A stretch of DNA of 64,000 bases from Lachnospiraceae bacterium (GCA_017500935.1 JAFVXW010000030.1:1-64000); one strand, 5' to 3'; counted from the stretch's first letter, positions 35,692-44,962 are shown. Translations and numbers: made by a program. Notes: generated from the letters alone by a model not told the origin.

Positions 35692-38598
35692 TTGTTAAGT
35701 AAGATCAAAGAATCACTGATTTCATTTATTACTTCAAGAACCGTTTTTCTTTTCTTCTTATTCTGCGTCATGGGTGCAGTCATGATTCACAGAGTTTTTG
35801 AACTGCAGATTGTGGAAGGAGAAGAAAAACAGCGGGAATTTGAATTAAAGATCAAAAAAGAAAAAAATATCATAAGCACGCGCGGTAATATCTATGACTG
35901 CAACGGAAAACTGCTGGCCTATAATGAACTGGCAAATTCCGTTATCATCGAAGATGTTTACGAATCCGGCAGCACCAAAAATGCACAGCTGAATGCGACG
36001 ATCAAGCGGCTTTTATCCATTCTGTATCAAAACGGCGACAAACTAAGCTGCGATTTTCAGATTTACATCGATGAAAACGGAGAATTTGCGTATGATGTGA
36101 CAGGCAACCGCCTGCAGCGTTTTATCGCAGATATTTACGGAGAAGCAAAGATTACGGATCTGACGGAAAAACAAAAAAATGCCACCGCAGATGATCTGAT
36201 CGAGTATCTTGGTTCAACCAAGCGCTACGGTGTTGGTGAAAGAATCGATCCTGAAGACAGCAAATCTGAATTTATCGTCGGAAAAGGGTTTACCAAGCAG
36301 GAATTACTGGAGATCATAACCATCCGGTATGCGATGAGCGCAAACAGTTATCAGAAATACATCGCTACCACCATAGCTTCTGATGTGTCTGAGGAAACCG
36401 TTGCCATTGTCAAGGAAAACAGCGAAGAAATGCCCGGTGTTGATATTGCCACGGAAACGATCCGTAAATATGTAAACGGACCCTATTTTTCCCATATCAT
36501 TGGATATACAGGTAAAATTTCAACAGAAGAACTTGCAGCCTTAAACAGTGAAGAAGGCATGGAAGGGATTGAAAATACCGCTGATAATAAAATTTATGAC
36601 CGTAATGATATTGTGGGAAAATCCGGTATTGAAAAACATATGGAGAAATATCTCCAGGGAACCAAAGGAAAAGAGACCATTTTTGTTGATAAAATGGGTA
36701 AGCAGATTGAAAGTCTGGACCGTGTGGAGCCCATTGCCGGAAATGATGTTTATTTAAGCATTGATGCAGACCTACAGGAGGATGTCTATAACATTCTGGA
36801 ACAGTTCGTGGCAGGAATTCTGGTGGAAAAGATCAGAAATGTCATGAATTTCGATCAGTCTGATGTTTCCAGTACCAAACTGGTAACTCCCATTGACGAA
36901 GTGTACGGTGCTTTGTTTTTAAACGGCGTGATCGATTTGGACAAGCTGGAACGGGCAAGGGAAGGCACCAATCAGCATGCGGTTTACCAGGAGTATTTGG
37001 AAAAATATGCCGAGGTGACTGCAAGACTTAAGGACGAACTGCTCAACAAAGATACACCCTATGATCAGCTTTCCAAAGAATATAAGATATATGAGAGTTA
37101 TATCATAAATACACTTCTTTCCGGACGGGATGTGCTTACGGGGATCGATACCACAGACCAGACCTATCTGGATTGGGCCCGTGAGGAAATCATCGGCATA
37201 CGGACCTGGCTTCAGTATGCGATCTCACAGAACTGGATCGATGTGACGATGCTGGATCTGGATTCAGAATATGCAGATTCAGGCGAAGTGTATGAAAAAC
37301 TGGTAGAATATATTCTGCTGGAACTGGATAACAAAACATTTGCAAAAAAAATCTATCAATACATGGTAAGTCAGGAACGGATATCAGGAAAGCAGATCTG
37401 TATGCTGTTGATCGAACAGGATATCATTAATCCCACTGAGGCAGAAATCCAAAAATTAAAAAGCGGAACGGTAAGTGCCTATTCCTTTATGGTGGAGCTG
37501 ATCCGTACGCTGCAGATCACACCTGCCCAGCTTGCGCTGGATCCGTATTCAGCTTCCTGCGTTATCACAGATGTCAATACCGGTGATGTCAAGGCACTGG
37601 TAAGTTATCCAAGCTATGACAACAACAGACTTGCAAATGGAATTGACGCCAAGTATTACGCCCGTGTATCCAGCGGTGAAGACATGTCAAAACCGATGTG
37701 GAACTACGCCACACAGATGAAAACAGCGCCCGGTTCCACCTTTAAAATGGTGTCAGCAACCACGGCACTGATGGAAAATGTTGTGGATACCTCTGCAAAG
37801 ATTGACTGTTCCGGTCTGTTTACACGATTTGAAGACAGATCCTTTAAATGCTGGGTTTACAGTTATGCAGCCCGTGAACACGGTGAGATCAATGTCAGCG
37901 AAGCGCTCAGACATTCCTGCAATATTTATTTTTATGAAGTGGGTTATCAGCTGGGACTTCAGGATGAAAAATTCAGTTCTGACCTTGCAAATGAAAAGAT
38001 CACAAAATATGCAGATCTTTACGGACTGACAGAAAAATCCGGCATTGAGATAGAAGAATCAGAACCGCAGGTTTCTACGGATCTGTCAATTCTTTCTGCC
38101 ATCGGTCAGGGTAACAACAACTTTACCACAGTAGGTCTTTCAAGATATGTGACCACCGTAGCAAACAGCGGCACATGCTTTAATCTGACGCTTCTTGATA
38201 AAGTAACAGATCATTCCGGTTATCTGATCAAAGATTATGCGGCAGAAGTCCGAAATTATGTAGACATGCCTGAAAAATACTGGAATGCGATTCATACTGG
38301 TATGCGCGGTGTTGTGGAAAGCAAATCCTATTTTAAAGATCTTGCTGTCAAGGCTGCCGGTAAGACCGGAACGGCACAGGAAGATTTATCACGTCCAAAC
38401 CATGCGCTTTTTGTCGGGTATGCACCTTATGAAAATCCTGAGATCGCGCTGGCTGTGCGTATCGCAAATGGTTATACATCTGATTATGCAGCACAGATCG
38501 GAAAACAGGTTTTAGACGCTTATTATTCCGAAGAACAAGACGACAAAGAAGAATCCGGAGCACTTTCTCCGGAAGCTGTCGAAGGAGGAGGGGACTGA
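35692..38598 (+). CDS. mrdA: penicillin-binding protein 2 (class B transpeptidase) with large insertion
   Basis: Cross-links side-wall peptidoglycan, with RodA as its glycosyltransferase partner. One N-terminal membrane helix (about 14-35) and the PBP dimerisation domain (about 55-355) precede the transpeptidase with Ser682-Thr-Phe-Lys685, Ser742-Cys-Asn and Lys891-Thr-Gly. Between the DLQ helix (360) and the VITDVNTGDVKAL strand (624) there are about 240 extra residues, mostly charged helices, where typical PBP2 has a short linker. That explains the 968-residue length. The start is TTG, with AGGGAG ten bases upstream, directly after mreD. Confidence 0.93.
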   Translation: MLSKIKESLISFITSRTVFLFFLFCVMGAVMIHRVFELQIVEGEEKQREFELKIKKEKNIISTRGNIYDCNGKLLAYNELANSVIIEDVYESGSTKNAQLNATIKRLLSILYQNGDKLSCDFQIYIDENGEFAYDVTGNRLQRFIADIYGEAKITDLTEKQKNATADDLIEYLGSTKRYGVGERIDPEDSKSEFIVGKGFTKQELLEIITIRYAMSANSYQKYIATTIASDVSEETVAIVKENSEEMPGVDIATETIRKYVNGPYFSHIIGYTGKISTEELAALNSEEGMEGIENTADNKIYDRNDIVGKSGIEKHMEKYLQGTKGKETIFVDKMGKQIESLDRVEPIAGNDVYLSIDADLQEDVYNILEQFVAGILVEKIRNVMNFDQSDVSSTKLVTPIDEVYGALFLNGVIDLDKLERAREGTNQHAVYQEYLEKYAEVTARLKDELLNKDTPYDQLSKEYKIYESYIINTLLSGRDVLTGIDTTDQTYLDWAREEIIGIRTWLQYAISQNWIDVTMLDLDSEYADSGEVYEKLVEYILLELDNKTFAKKIYQYMVSQERISGKQICMLLIEQDIINPTEAEIQKLKSGTVSAYSFMVELIRTLQITPAQLALDPYSASCVITDVNTGDVKALVSYPSYDNNRLANGIDAKYYARVSSGEDMSKPMWNYATQMKTAPGSTFKMVSATTALMENVVDTSAKIDCSGLFTRFEDRSFKCWVYSYAAREHGEINVSEALRHSCNIYFYEVGYQLGLQDEKFSSDLANEKITKYADLYGLTEKSGIEIEESEPQVSTDLSILSAIGQGNNNFTTVGLSRYVTTVANSGTCFNLTLLDKVTDHSGYLIKDYAAEVRNYVDMPEKYWNAIHTGMRGVVESKSYFKDLAVKAAGKTGTAQEDLSRPNHALFVGYAPYENPEIALAVRIANGYTSDYAAQIGKQVLDAYYSEEQDDKEESGALSPEAVEGGGD

Positions 38599-38600
38599 TC

Positions 38601-39296
38601 ATGGACAATACCGGGATCAAAAATACAGTTATCATCAAAAGCTATAAGAACGGTTTAGCCGTTTATCTGGATGCTGACATTGAATTTCAGCAGTTATACG
38701 AAAATGTTTCAGATAAATTCAAAGACAGTGCCAGATTTTTTGGTGATATGCGCGTAGCGGTTTCCTTTGAAGGAAGAAAACTTTCATCCAGAGAAGAAAA
38801 CCTTCTTGTGGATGCGATCACAAGAAATTCCAGTCTGAATGTTGTCTGTGTGGTTGGAAAAGATGAAAAGAAAGACCAGATGTTTCAAAATACCATTGAA
38901 ACATTTGAGAAATATTTTCCGAAAGCTGAAAATGCCGGTCAGTTTTACCGAGGCAGCTTAAAAAACGGTCAGATTCTGGAAACAGAAGGAAGTATTGTAG
39001 TGATCGGCGATGTTGAAGAAGGATGCAGTGTCATTTCTGCCAAGGATATTATCGTGCTTGGCAGACTTGCCGGTAATGCATATGCGGGGGGAGACAGAAA
39101 TCCCGAGCATTTTGTCGCAGCGCTTGAAATGACTCCGTCGAAGTTAAAAATCGGAGATTTCAAATATAAAACAAAAGAAAAATCCAAATGGTCCTTAAAA
39201 AGCAAAAAAGATATGCCAAGTATTGCTTTTGTGAAGGAGGATAAAGTACAAATGCAGGCGATTACCAATGAATTACTGGATGATTTGATCATCTGA
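38601..39296 (+). CDS. minC: septum site-determining protein MinC
   Basis: Inhibitor of FtsZ assembly that blocks polar septa. The 231 residues have an N-terminal FtsZ-blocking domain and a C-terminal beta-helix (GSLKNGQILETEGSIVV, GDVEEGCSVISAKDI, GRLAGNAYAGG) that binds MinD. GGAGGAGG precedes the ATG just after the PBP2 stop. Confidence 0.93.
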   Translation: MDNTGIKNTVIIKSYKNGLAVYLDADIEFQQLYENVSDKFKDSARFFGDMRVAVSFEGRKLSSREENLLVDAITRNSSLNVVCVVGKDEKKDQMFQNTIETFEKYFPKAENAGQFYRGSLKNGQILETEGSIVVIGDVEEGCSVISAKDIIVLGRLAGNAYAGGDRNPEHFVAALEMTPSKLKIGDFKYKTKEKSKWSLKSKKDMPSIAFVKEDKVQMQAITNELLDDLII

Positions 39297-39342
39297 TCTT
39301 TCATTCAGGGGACAAATATTTCATAACCGGAGGGTGAAAACC

Positions 39343-40149
39343 ATGAGTGAAGTAATTGTCGTAACGTCAGGTAAAGGCGGTGTTGGGAAAACCACCACCA
39401 CTGCAAATGTTGGTACAGGGCTTGCAGCTGCAGGCAAGAAGGTCATATTGATCGATACAGATATCGGCCTTCGCAATCTTGATGTGGTAATGGGACTGGA
39501 AAACCGCATCATTTACAATCTGGTGGATGTGGTGGAGGGCACTTGCCGCGTCAAGCAGGCATTGATCAGAGATAAAAGATATCCAGGTCTCTTTTTGATG
39601 CCGTCCGCACAGACCAGAGATAAGAGTGCTGTCAATGAAAGTCAGATGAAAAAGCTGATTGAGCACTTAAAAGAACAGTTTGATTACATACTTCTTGATT
39701 GTCCGGCGGGCATTGAACAGGGCTTTAAAAATGCCATAGCCGGAGCTGACCGCGCACTGGTAGTCACGACGCCGGAAGTTTCCGCAATCCGCGATGCTGA
39801 CAGGATCATAGGTCTTCTGGAAGCAAACGGTTTTGAAAAGATCGATCTTGTGATCAACCGGATGAGAAACGATATGGTCAGAAAAGGGGATATGATGAAT
39901 GTCGAAGATGTTGTTGATATTCTTTCGGTTCCTCTGATCGGTGTTGTTCCGGATGATGAAAATGTCGTGATCGCCACAAATCAGGGCGAACCTCTGGTTG
40001 GGAACCATTCACAGGCCGGAAAAGCATACAAAAATATCTGTATGCGTATTCTGGGAGAGGAAGTTCCTTATGCAGGTACAGAACATTCTGTTTCATTCTG
40101 GACGAAAGTAAGCGGCATTTTTCATAAGAATCAGGAGGTGAGAGTATGA
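39343..40149 (+). CDS. minD: septum site-determining ATPase MinD
   Basis: Membrane-binding ATPase that carries MinC. It has the deviant Walker A SGKGGVGKTTTTANVG (about 8-23), DTDIGLRNLDVVMGLENR, and LLDCPAGIEQGFK. At 268 residues it is normal. The open frame begins at GTG 39334, but ATG 39343 has GGAGG nine bases before it and gives the family's MSEVIVVTSGKGG opening. It overlaps minE by four bases. A C-terminal amphipathic helix (FWTKVSGIFHK) fits membrane targeting. Confidence 0.96.
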   Translation: MSEVIVVTSGKGGVGKTTTTANVGTGLAAAGKKVILIDTDIGLRNLDVVMGLENRIIYNLVDVVEGTCRVKQALIRDKRYPGLFLMPSAQTRDKSAVNESQMKKLIEHLKEQFDYILLDCPAGIEQGFKNAIAGADRALVVTTPEVSAIRDADRIIGLLEANGFEKIDLVINRMRNDMVRKGDMMNVEDVVDILSVPLIGVVPDDENVVIATNQGEPLVGNHSQAGKAYKNICMRILGEEVPYAGTEHSVSFWTKVSGIFHKNQEVRV

Positions 40150-40412
40150 AGCTTTCCCGGTTTTTCAGAAAAAAGTCTTCCAGAGATACTGCAAAAGACA
40201 GACTCAAAATCCTTTTGATCTCAGACAGGGCAAACTGCTCACCGGAGATATTGGATATGATCAAACAGGATATTATTGGTGTAATATCCAGATATATGAA
40301 AATTGATACACGCAATATGGAGATACAGATAAGTACCTCGACGGGAAAAGGAAGGGAAGGAAAGCTGCCGGCGATCTATGCCAGCATTCCGATTCTGGAT
40401 CTTCATAAATAA
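40146..40412 (+). CDS. minE: cell division topological factor MinE
   Basis: An 88-residue protein. The N-terminal amphipathic and anti-MinCD part (FFRKKSSRDTAKDRLKILLI) is followed by the topological-specificity beta-alpha-beta part (DIIGVISRYMKID). MinE drives MinD off the membrane and can produce pole-to-pole or ring patterns. It is translationally coupled to minD by ATGA overlap. Its presence means division-site choice here uses the MinE type rather than only DivIVA/MinJ. Confidence 0.93.
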   Translation: MKLSRFFRKKSSRDTAKDRLKILLISDRANCSPEILDMIKQDIIGVISRYMKIDTRNMEIQISTSTGKGREGKLPAIYASIPILDLHK

Positions 40413-40429
40413 AGGATACAGGAGAATCC

Positions 40430-41545
40430 ATGTTAAAAAGATACCGAGTGAGAAATTTCGATCTGTTGCTGGTGCTTCTGGTGGTTTCCCTAAATATCAT
40501 TGGGATATTTGCCATCGGAAGTGCCAAGGAAAGTGTGCAGGATAAGCAGATTTTTGGTATGCTGACCGGACTTTGCATGATGATGGCAGCTGCATTTGTT
40601 GACTATTCAAAAGTGCTGAAACTGCATTGGCTTTGGTATATTCTGATGATCGGACTGCTGCTTCTGGTTCATTTTTTTGGTGACACGGTAAACGGTGCGA
40701 AAAGATGGCTGGATCTGGGTTTTATACAGTTCCAACCATCTGAAACAACAAAAATATTGTTGATTTTATTTTATGCACAGTTTATTATGAAATATAAAGA
40801 GAAACTCAATACTTTCAGGATCCTTTTTTTGACCCTGCTTCTTGCCGTACCTCCAATCTATCTGGTTTTTGACCAGCCGGATCTTTCCACGACCATTCTG
40901 ATCACGGTTGTATTTTGTGCAATCCTGTTTGTGGGAGGATTGAGCTGGAAGATCATAGGAACTGTACTTGCCGTGGCATTGCCGGCGATGATGGTATTTC
41001 TGACAATTATCATGCAGGAAGACCAGACACTGATCAAACCTTACCAGCGCAATCGAATTATGGCATTTATCGATCCTGTTGCATATGCGGATGCAGAAGC
41101 CTATCAGCAGATCAATTCCGTTATTGCGATCGGTTCAGGGCAGCTTTTTGGAAAGGGATTAAACAACAATGAGATCGCTTCCGTTAAAAACGGCAATTTT
41201 CTTCCGGAACCGCAGACAGATTTTATCTTTGCTGTGATCGGAGAGGAAATGGGATTTGTGGGAACGTCTGCTGTAATCGTCCTGATCATTCTTATCGCGA
41301 TAAGATGTGTTATGATCGCAAGAACTGCCAAGGATACTGCCGGTATGATCATTGCGGCAGGAATCGGCACGCTTGTCGGTGTTCAGGGCTTTATGAACAT
41401 TGCAGTTGCGACGCAGATGATGCCAAACACAGGATTACCGCTTCCGTTTGTCAGCTACGGTGTGACGTCATTGTGGTGTTTGTACATAGGTATTGGGGTA
41501 GTGCTTAATGTGAGACTGCAGCGCAGGAATCTTTATAATCTATGA
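40430..41545 (+). CDS. rodA: SEDS glycosyltransferase RodA
   Basis: A 371-residue polytopic protein of the SEDS family that polymerises lipid II for elongation with PBP2. Marks include NGAKRWLDLGFIQFQPSE, the catalytic-Asp loop after VFDQPDLSTT, LPEPQTDFIFAVIGEEMGF, and NTGLPLPFVSYG. About ten membrane helices are present. CAGGAG precedes the ATG, 17 bases after minE. In this block RodA is more likely than FtsW. Confidence 0.93.
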   Translation: MLKRYRVRNFDLLLVLLVVSLNIIGIFAIGSAKESVQDKQIFGMLTGLCMMMAAAFVDYSKVLKLHWLWYILMIGLLLLVHFFGDTVNGAKRWLDLGFIQFQPSETTKILLILFYAQFIMKYKEKLNTFRILFLTLLLAVPPIYLVFDQPDLSTTILITVVFCAILFVGGLSWKIIGTVLAVALPAMMVFLTIIMQEDQTLIKPYQRNRIMAFIDPVAYADAEAYQQINSVIAIGSGQLFGKGLNNNEIASVKNGNFLPEPQTDFIFAVIGEEMGFVGTSAVIVLIILIAIRCVMIARTAKDTAGMIIAAGIGTLVGVQGFMNIAVATQMMPNTGLPLPFVSYGVTSLWCLYIGIGVVLNVRLQRRNLYNL

Positions 41546-41561
41546 GGGAAGGTATGACACA

Positions 41562-41957
41562 ATGAATATCGCATTGATCGCACATGATGCCAAGAAAAAA
41601 CTGATGCAGAATTTCTGTATTGCATATAGAGGAATACTGAGCAAAAATACACTTTTTGCAACAGGAACCACAGGAAGACTGATCGAAGAAGTGACAAATC
41701 TGAGTATTCATAAATATCTTGCAGGTCATCTTGGCGGTGAGCAGCAGATCGGTGCGCAGATTGAACATAACCAGATCGATCTAGTCATTTTTCTGAGAGA
41801 TGCAGTTACTTCAAAATCCCATGAACCGGATGTCAACAATGTTGTCAGACTTTGTGATATGCATAATATTCCTCTGGCAACCAATCTGGCAACCGCCGAA
41901 CTTTTGATTAAGTCACTGGACAGAGGAGATTTAGAGTGGCGTGAAATGTACAAATAA
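41562..41957 (+). CDS. mgsA: methylglyoxal synthase, with Glu at the expected catalytic Asp
   Basis: Turns dihydroxyacetone phosphate into methylglyoxal and phosphate, a glycolysis overflow valve. The 131 residues have IALIAHDAKKK, FATGTTGRLI, GGEQQIGAQI, LRDAVTSKSHEPDV and LATNLATAE. In characterised enzymes the third block is GGDQQ, and that Asp (71 in E. coli) is the catalytic base. Here it is Glu60 (41739-41741). Pro of the usual RDPL is Ala. Substrate phosphate-binding residues look kept. The gene sits between rodA and a carboxypeptidase and overlaps the latter by 17 bases. Confidence 0.88.
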   Translation: MNIALIAHDAKKKLMQNFCIAYRGILSKNTLFATGTTGRLIEEVTNLSIHKYLAGHLGGEQQIGAQIEHNQIDLVIFLRDAVTSKSHEPDVNNVVRLCDMHNIPLATNLATAELLIKSLDRGDLEWREMYK

Positions 41958-42924
41958 AAAGTTAACGATACTGCTGCTTGTGATTGTTTTTTCATTGTTT
42001 ACAGGATGTGGCAAGACAGAAATTCCATTTGCCTATGACCCGGATTACGAAGTATCCAGTTTTCGTGTTTCGACAGAAGCCAGTGCACCTGTCGCAGATG
42101 CCTTTGCCAAAGATTTATGTGTGGTAACAGGAGATATCAATGTGGATGTCGGTACTGTTGACATGTCCCAGGCAACAGCTGCCGGTCTTTTTGATCTGAA
42201 CAATCATGAAGTTTTGTATGCCAAAAATATACATGAGCGTCTGCACCCTGCCAGTCTGACCAAGATCATGACAGCATTGGTCGCTTTAAAATACGGAAAG
42301 CCCGAAGACCGCATTACGGTGACAGACGGGGTATATGTAAATGAAAGCGGTGCTGTAAAATGCGGTTTGGAGGCAGGTGATCAGCTTACCTTAAATCAGG
42401 CTTTGCATGCACTTCTTATGAAATCGGCCAATGACGCTGCCAATGCGATCGCAATACATATTGCCGGTACGGTAGAAGATTTTGCTGACTTAATGAATAA
42501 GGAAGCGATGGCGATCGGTGCGACCAACAGTCATTTTGTCAATCCCCACGGTCTGACTGCGGAAGATCATTATGTCACTGCATATGATATGTATCTGATG
42601 TTTCAGGAAGCGGTAAAGTATGAGCTGATCAGTGAGATCATTCATAAGACCAGTTATGAACTGGTATACACAGACAAAAACGGCGCACAAAAAAGCAACA
42701 GTTTGAATACAACAAATCTGTATCTGGAAGGCACCCAGAAAGCTCCTGATCAGATTTCTGTCATCGGAGGCAAGACAGGAACAACCAATGCGGCAAGAAA
42801 CTGCCTTGTACTTCTTTCAAAGGATATTTCCGGAAATCCATATATCTCAGTAATCTTAAGTTCTGAAGAAAGAGGAGTCATGTATACGGAAATGTCCGAT
42901 CTTCTGGATGAGATTCAGAATTGA
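41941..42924 (+). CDS. D-alanyl-D-alanine carboxypeptidase, lipoprotein type
   Basis: Trims the terminal D-Ala of peptidoglycan stem peptides (S11 family, DacF/PBP5-like). The 327 residues start with a lipoprotein signal ending LFTGC, so it is anchored by lipid outside the membrane. The active-site motifs are Ser-Leu-Thr-Lys (PASLTKIMTALV), Ser-Ala-Asn (MKSANDAAN) and Lys-Thr-Gly (GGKTGTTNAA). The C-terminal beta domain of PBP5 is missing. The start is GTG 41941, inside mgsA, with AGGAG 12 bases upstream. Confidence 0.9.
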   Translation: MKCTNKKLTILLLVIVFSLFTGCGKTEIPFAYDPDYEVSSFRVSTEASAPVADAFAKDLCVVTGDINVDVGTVDMSQATAAGLFDLNNHEVLYAKNIHERLHPASLTKIMTALVALKYGKPEDRITVTDGVYVNESGAVKCGLEAGDQLTLNQALHALLMKSANDAANAIAIHIAGTVEDFADLMNKEAMAIGATNSHFVNPHGLTAEDHYVTAYDMYLMFQEAVKYELISEIIHKTSYELVYTDKNGAQKSNSLNTTNLYLEGTQKAPDQISVIGGKTGTTNAARNCLVLLSKDISGNPYISVILSSEERGVMYTEMSDLLDEIQN

Positions 42925-42939
42925 TTTTAAATTTAGAGG

Positions 42940-42968
42940 TTGTTTTTTTGGAAGTTATACTCTATAAT
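42940..42968 (+). promoter_or_regulatory. promoter of the P-loop protein gene
   Basis: TTGTTT (42940-42945), 17 bases, then consensus TATAAT (42963-42968). The leader of about 55 bases ends in AGGAGG before 43028. Confidence 0.7.
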
Positions 42969-43027
42969 AGACATATGTTTATGAAAGAGAAGCTTTCATA
43001 ACGAATTTACTTTAGGAGGGATTACCA

Positions 43028-43447
43028 ATGGTTCAATTGATCGTAGGCGAGAAAGGAAAAGGCAAGACAAAATACTTATTGGATAAAGTAAATAGCGAAA
43101 TCAAACAGGTTGCAGGTAATATCGTTTACCTTGACAAGAGCACCAAGCATATGTTTGAGCTGAACAATAAAGTGAGACTGATCGATGTTTCTGATTACAT
43201 GATCGACAGCTGCGATGCATTCTTAGGTTTCGTAAGCGGTATTATTTCTCAGGATCACGATTTACAGCAGATGTATTTTGACAGCTTCGTAAATATTGCA
43301 AAACTTGAGAATCAGAGCATTCTTACAGTAGTTAACAAGCTGGAAGCACTCAGCGCAAAATTTGATGTAGATTTCATCTTAAGCGCTTCTATCAACGAAG
43401 AAAACCTTGAAGACGAATTAAAGTCCAAGATTATTGTATCTCTGTAA
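43028..43447 (+). CDS. small P-loop protein of unknown function
   Basis: A 139-residue protein with Walker A GEKGKGKT (7-14) and little else that can be named. A Walker B-like strand may be DVDFILSASI near the end. It has no membrane helix. It resembles neither a full ABC nor a kinase domain, and is best called a minimal P-loop NTPase. It stands alone between a clear promoter and a strong terminator, 100 bases after the carboxypeptidase and just before the HlyD-like/sepF group. Codon use (many aac, gta, tta) looks like a well-expressed gene. Confidence 0.7.
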   Translation: MVQLIVGEKGKGKTKYLLDKVNSEIKQVAGNIVYLDKSTKHMFELNNKVRLIDVSDYMIDSCDAFLGFVSGIISQDHDLQQMYFDSFVNIAKLENQSILTVVNKLEALSAKFDVDFILSASINEENLEDELKSKIIVSL

Positions 43448-43475
43448 CAAAGGATAACAGGCAATACATAAAGTA

Positions 43476-43507
43476 AGCCCCGGGGTTCATTGCCGGGGCT
43501 TTTTTTA
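43476..43507 (+). terminator. terminator after the P-loop protein gene
   Basis: AGCCCCGG (43476-43483) pairs with CCGGGGCT (43493-43500), followed by seven T. A textbook intrinsic terminator. Confidence 0.92.
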
Positions 43508-43541
43508 CCTGAACATGACTGTACATTTTGGAGGATCCTCT

Positions 43542-44939
43542 TTGGCACAAGTACATGGTAGAGATAATATAAGAACATATCGAAAGCCACTCAATATCAA
43601 TCTGGGAATGATGATATTTCTGGCTATTTTTATATATATAATCATATGCATTGTCATGTCACTCAATCAAAAAAAGATTGTTCCCTATGAAGTAAAGATC
43701 GGCTCTTTATCCACGGACAATTTATATACCGGAATGGCGATCCGGCAGGAGACTGTGATCAACAGCGAATATGCAGGCTACATCAATTATTATGCCAGAG
43801 AAGGCGAACGTGTCGGCTGTTACAATCTGGTCTGTACCGTAGATGAAACCGGTCAGTTAAAGGACATGATCAGTGAACAGAATGCAGAAAACAGCGCACT
43901 TTCCGATACCGATCTTCGGGAAGTTAAGGCAGGTATTATCAATTTCAGATCTGGTTTCCAGAAACAGAATTTTGACAGCGTATACGACATCAAATATGAA
44001 CTGGAAGGAACCGTATTAAAACTTGCCAATATCAATGTGCTTCAGAATATGGAAGCATTAAACAGTACAGGAAACGGTATTGTCAATTTGTGCAGATCAC
44101 CGCAATCCGGTATCATTTCCTATTTTACGGATGGATTTGAGGCTGTTACGCCTGAAACGGTAACCCAGGCTGATTTTGAAAGAGAATATCAGAAAACCAA
44201 TCTGATCGGCAACGAGCTGGTTTCCCCCGGTGATCCGATCTATAAACTATCCACCAACGAAAACTGGTCCGTTATCATTCCGGTAACACGAACCAAAGCG
44301 GCTGAGCTGGAAGAAGCAGAATATGTGAAGGTGAAATTTTTAAAAGACCAGAATGAATCCTGGGGAGAAGTCCGTATCTGGGATAAAGGTGCTGACGGTG
44401 TCTTTGCCCAGCTTTCCTTTACCAATTCCATGATTTCCTTTGTAAATGAAAGATTTCTTGATATCGAGCTGATCATGGAACGGCAAAGCGGATTGAAAGT
44501 ACCCAAATCTGCGATCACGACCAAAGAGTTTTTCCTGGTGGAAAAAGAGTATGTTACAAAGGGCGGCAATACCGGCGGGTATGGTGTTTTGCGTGAAACT
44601 GCCGGAGAAAACGGACAGCTTACCACAGAATTTGTCGCAACACAGATCTATCATGAAACAGACACCGATTATTATCTGGATAATTCAGCACTTCGTGTCG
44701 GTGATCACATTGTAAAGCCCGAATCTTCCGAAACCTATACCATTTCCAGAAGTGCAACCTTAAAAGGTGTTTATAATATCAATAAAGGCTATGCAGATTT
44801 TAAGGAAATACAGATTTTGTATGATGATAATGAAGAATATGCGATCATCAAATCCAATACCACATACGGTCTGAGTGAATACGATCACATTGTACTGGAT
44901 GCACAGTCTGTTGATCTGAATGAATTTATTTATGAATAG
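43542..44939 (+). CDS. HlyD-like single-pass membrane protein upstream of yggS-sepF
   Basis: A protein of about 465 residues: a short basic cytoplasmic start, one membrane helix (about 24-45), then an extracytoplasmic part with lipoyl/barrel-sandwich-like halves (NSEYAGYINYYAREGERVG, then PQSGIISYF) split by a helical section, as in HlyD-family adaptors. No transporter gene is beside it. Its neighbours yggS and sepF suggest a role at the division site or in envelope assembly (inference). TTG 43542 is preferred because GGAGG lies seven bases upstream. ATG 43515 has no ribosome site and abuts the terminator. The stop is TAG. Confidence 0.7.
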   Translation: MAQVHGRDNIRTYRKPLNINLGMMIFLAIFIYIIICIVMSLNQKKIVPYEVKIGSLSTDNLYTGMAIRQETVINSEYAGYINYYAREGERVGCYNLVCTVDETGQLKDMISEQNAENSALSDTDLREVKAGIINFRSGFQKQNFDSVYDIKYELEGTVLKLANINVLQNMEALNSTGNGIVNLCRSPQSGIISYFTDGFEAVTPETVTQADFEREYQKTNLIGNELVSPGDPIYKLSTNENWSVIIPVTRTKAAELEEAEYVKVKFLKDQNESWGEVRIWDKGADGVFAQLSFTNSMISFVNERFLDIELIMERQSGLKVPKSAITTKEFFLVEKEYVTKGGNTGGYGVLRETAGENGQLTTEFVATQIYHETDTDYYLDNSALRVGDHIVKPESSETYTISRSATLKGVYNINKGYADFKEIQILYDDNEEYAIIKSNTTYGLSEYDHIVLDAQSVDLNEFIYE

Positions 44940-44962
44940 TCTGCAACCAGAAAAGAGGATTT

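Noticed and set aside
43515..43541. ATG 43515 as the start of the HlyD-like protein
   Set aside because: It lies about eight bases after the terminator T-run with no ribosome site, while TTG 43542 has GGAGG at seven bases.
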